The notes under the pieces are model-generated. The model was not told the DNA's origin and did no database searches. It saw only the letters and a program-made list of their open reading frames with translations. From positions 1 to 15,388 of the forward strand of contig JAXFZX010000028.1 in the NCBI GenBank assembly GCA_034184445.1: 15,388 nt of DNA, read 5' to 3'. Shown piece by piece: positions 15,192-15,388 of the stretch (position 1 is its first letter; each line of letters opens with the position of its first letter). Origin of the DNA: CALXZG01 sp034184445 (GTDB lineage Bacteria > Pseudomonadota > Alphaproteobacteria > CAAHEQ01 > UBA3637). Both the position numbers and the translations under genes were made by a program.

Positions 15192-15229
15192 TACCTACGT
15201 ATGTTTAACGCATACGTAGGTATTTTTTT
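15192..15229 (+). terminator. Rho-independent terminator of the recombinase operon
   Basis: A perfect 12-bp stem (15192-15203 with 15211-15222; arm TACCTACGTATG) has a 7-nt loop and a run of seven T residues at 15223-15229. It starts 17 bp after the recombinase stop and is polar for the plus strand. Confidence 0.92.
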
Positions 15230-15231
15230 CG

Positions 15232-15253
15232 ATCCCATTTATATCCCATTTAT
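15232..15253. repeat. Perfect tandem 11-bp repeat
   Basis: ATCCCATTTAT occurs twice with no spacer (15232-15242 and 15243-15253). The second copy ends on the first base of the -35 box of the next promoter. A period of 11 bp puts both copies on nearly the same face of the helix, as in a direct-repeat operator. Confidence 0.7.
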
Positions 15254-15281
15254 TGAAAGAACCTCAACTTATGAATATATA
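15253..15281 (+). promoter_or_regulatory. Promoter of the gene at the right edge
   Basis: TTGAAA (15253-15258) and TATATA (15276-15281) are separated by 17 bp. The predicted start is near 15288, about 29 nt before ATG 15317. Confidence 0.6.
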
Positions 15282-15316
15282 GCCTTTTGTATAAATCATT
15301 AACAAAAGGTTAAAAT

Positions 15317-15388
15317 ATGACACAAAATTTATTCAATGGGCTACCCCCAAAAGTAGTCACATATATAAAAGTACACTTGCGATTTTTA
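15317..15388 (+). CDS. Start of an unidentified gene, cut by the window edge
   Basis: Twenty-four codons are visible, beginning MTQNLFNGLPPKVV, with no stop before the edge. The frame is too short for a TTG/ATG hit alone to be convincing, but AAAAGG (15304-15309) lies 7 nt upstream and a near-consensus promoter precedes it, so a real gene is likely. No family can be named. If the module is mobile this may be its next gene. Confidence 0.5.
   Translation, partial: MTQNLFNGLPPKVVTYIKVHLRFL

Noticed and set aside
12542..15344. GTAGCCCA (12542-12549) and its inverse TGGGCTAC (15337-15344) as island end repeats
   Set aside because: Only 8 bp match, and flanking bases differ; expected by chance over this distance.
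1..15388. CRISPR array, rRNA or IS element
   Set aside because: No regularly spaced repeats, no rRNA-like sequence and no transposase or terminal inverted repeats were found.

Overview
The window looks like a piece of chromosome from an AT-rich alphaproteobacterium. The evidence is the gene set and its order: an MJ0042-type zinc-ribbon membrane protein divergent from ftsE-ftsX, followed by a DUF218 protein, a PlsC-type acyltransferase and an AnmK-like protein, plus a DUF2924/serine-recombinase pair of a type common in Alphaproteobacteria. The class assignment is an inference from gene content; no 16S rRNA gene is present.

Bases 1-2697 hold the 3' part of an HAE1-type RND efflux pump, which enters from outside the window. 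Bases 2741-4269 hold two short units with good sigma70-type promoters: a small one-helix membrane protein followed by a putative stand-alone 2H phosphoesterase, then a secreted DUF2059 protein ending in a strong terminator. Bases 4258-7398 are a minus-strand operon: zinc-ribbon/DUF3426-like membrane protein, secreted Sel1-repeat protein, and the tRNA methylthiotransferase MiaB, with adjoining or overlapping start and stop codons.

Bases 7492-11538 are the divergent plus-strand operon ftsE, ftsX, a DUF218 membrane protein, a 1-acylglycerol-3-phosphate acyltransferase and a diverged AnmK-like protein. Stop and start codons overlap at the first three junctions and lie 3 bp apart at the last, so this is probably one envelope and division transcription unit. 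rpsU (30S protein S21) lies on the minus strand at 11877-12077 with its own promoter and terminator. A tRNA-Pro(GGG) gene follows at 12410-12486.

From the tRNA to the right edge the content changes to a mobile or accessory module: a 63-aa acidic protein, a DUF2924 protein and a 568-aa large serine recombinase, closely packed in one operon and closed by a 12-bp hairpin terminator. Upstream of this operon is a 400-bp leader with several small palindromes. Downstream, a perfect tandem 11-bp repeat abuts a consensus-like promoter that leads into the first 24 codons of another gene cut by the window end. No CRISPR array, IS element or rRNA was found. The most interesting points are the recombinase/DUF2924/small-protein module with its flanking repeats, the AnmK homologue that has lost the family's N-terminal nucleotide-binding motif, and the small 2H-phosphoesterase-like protein.
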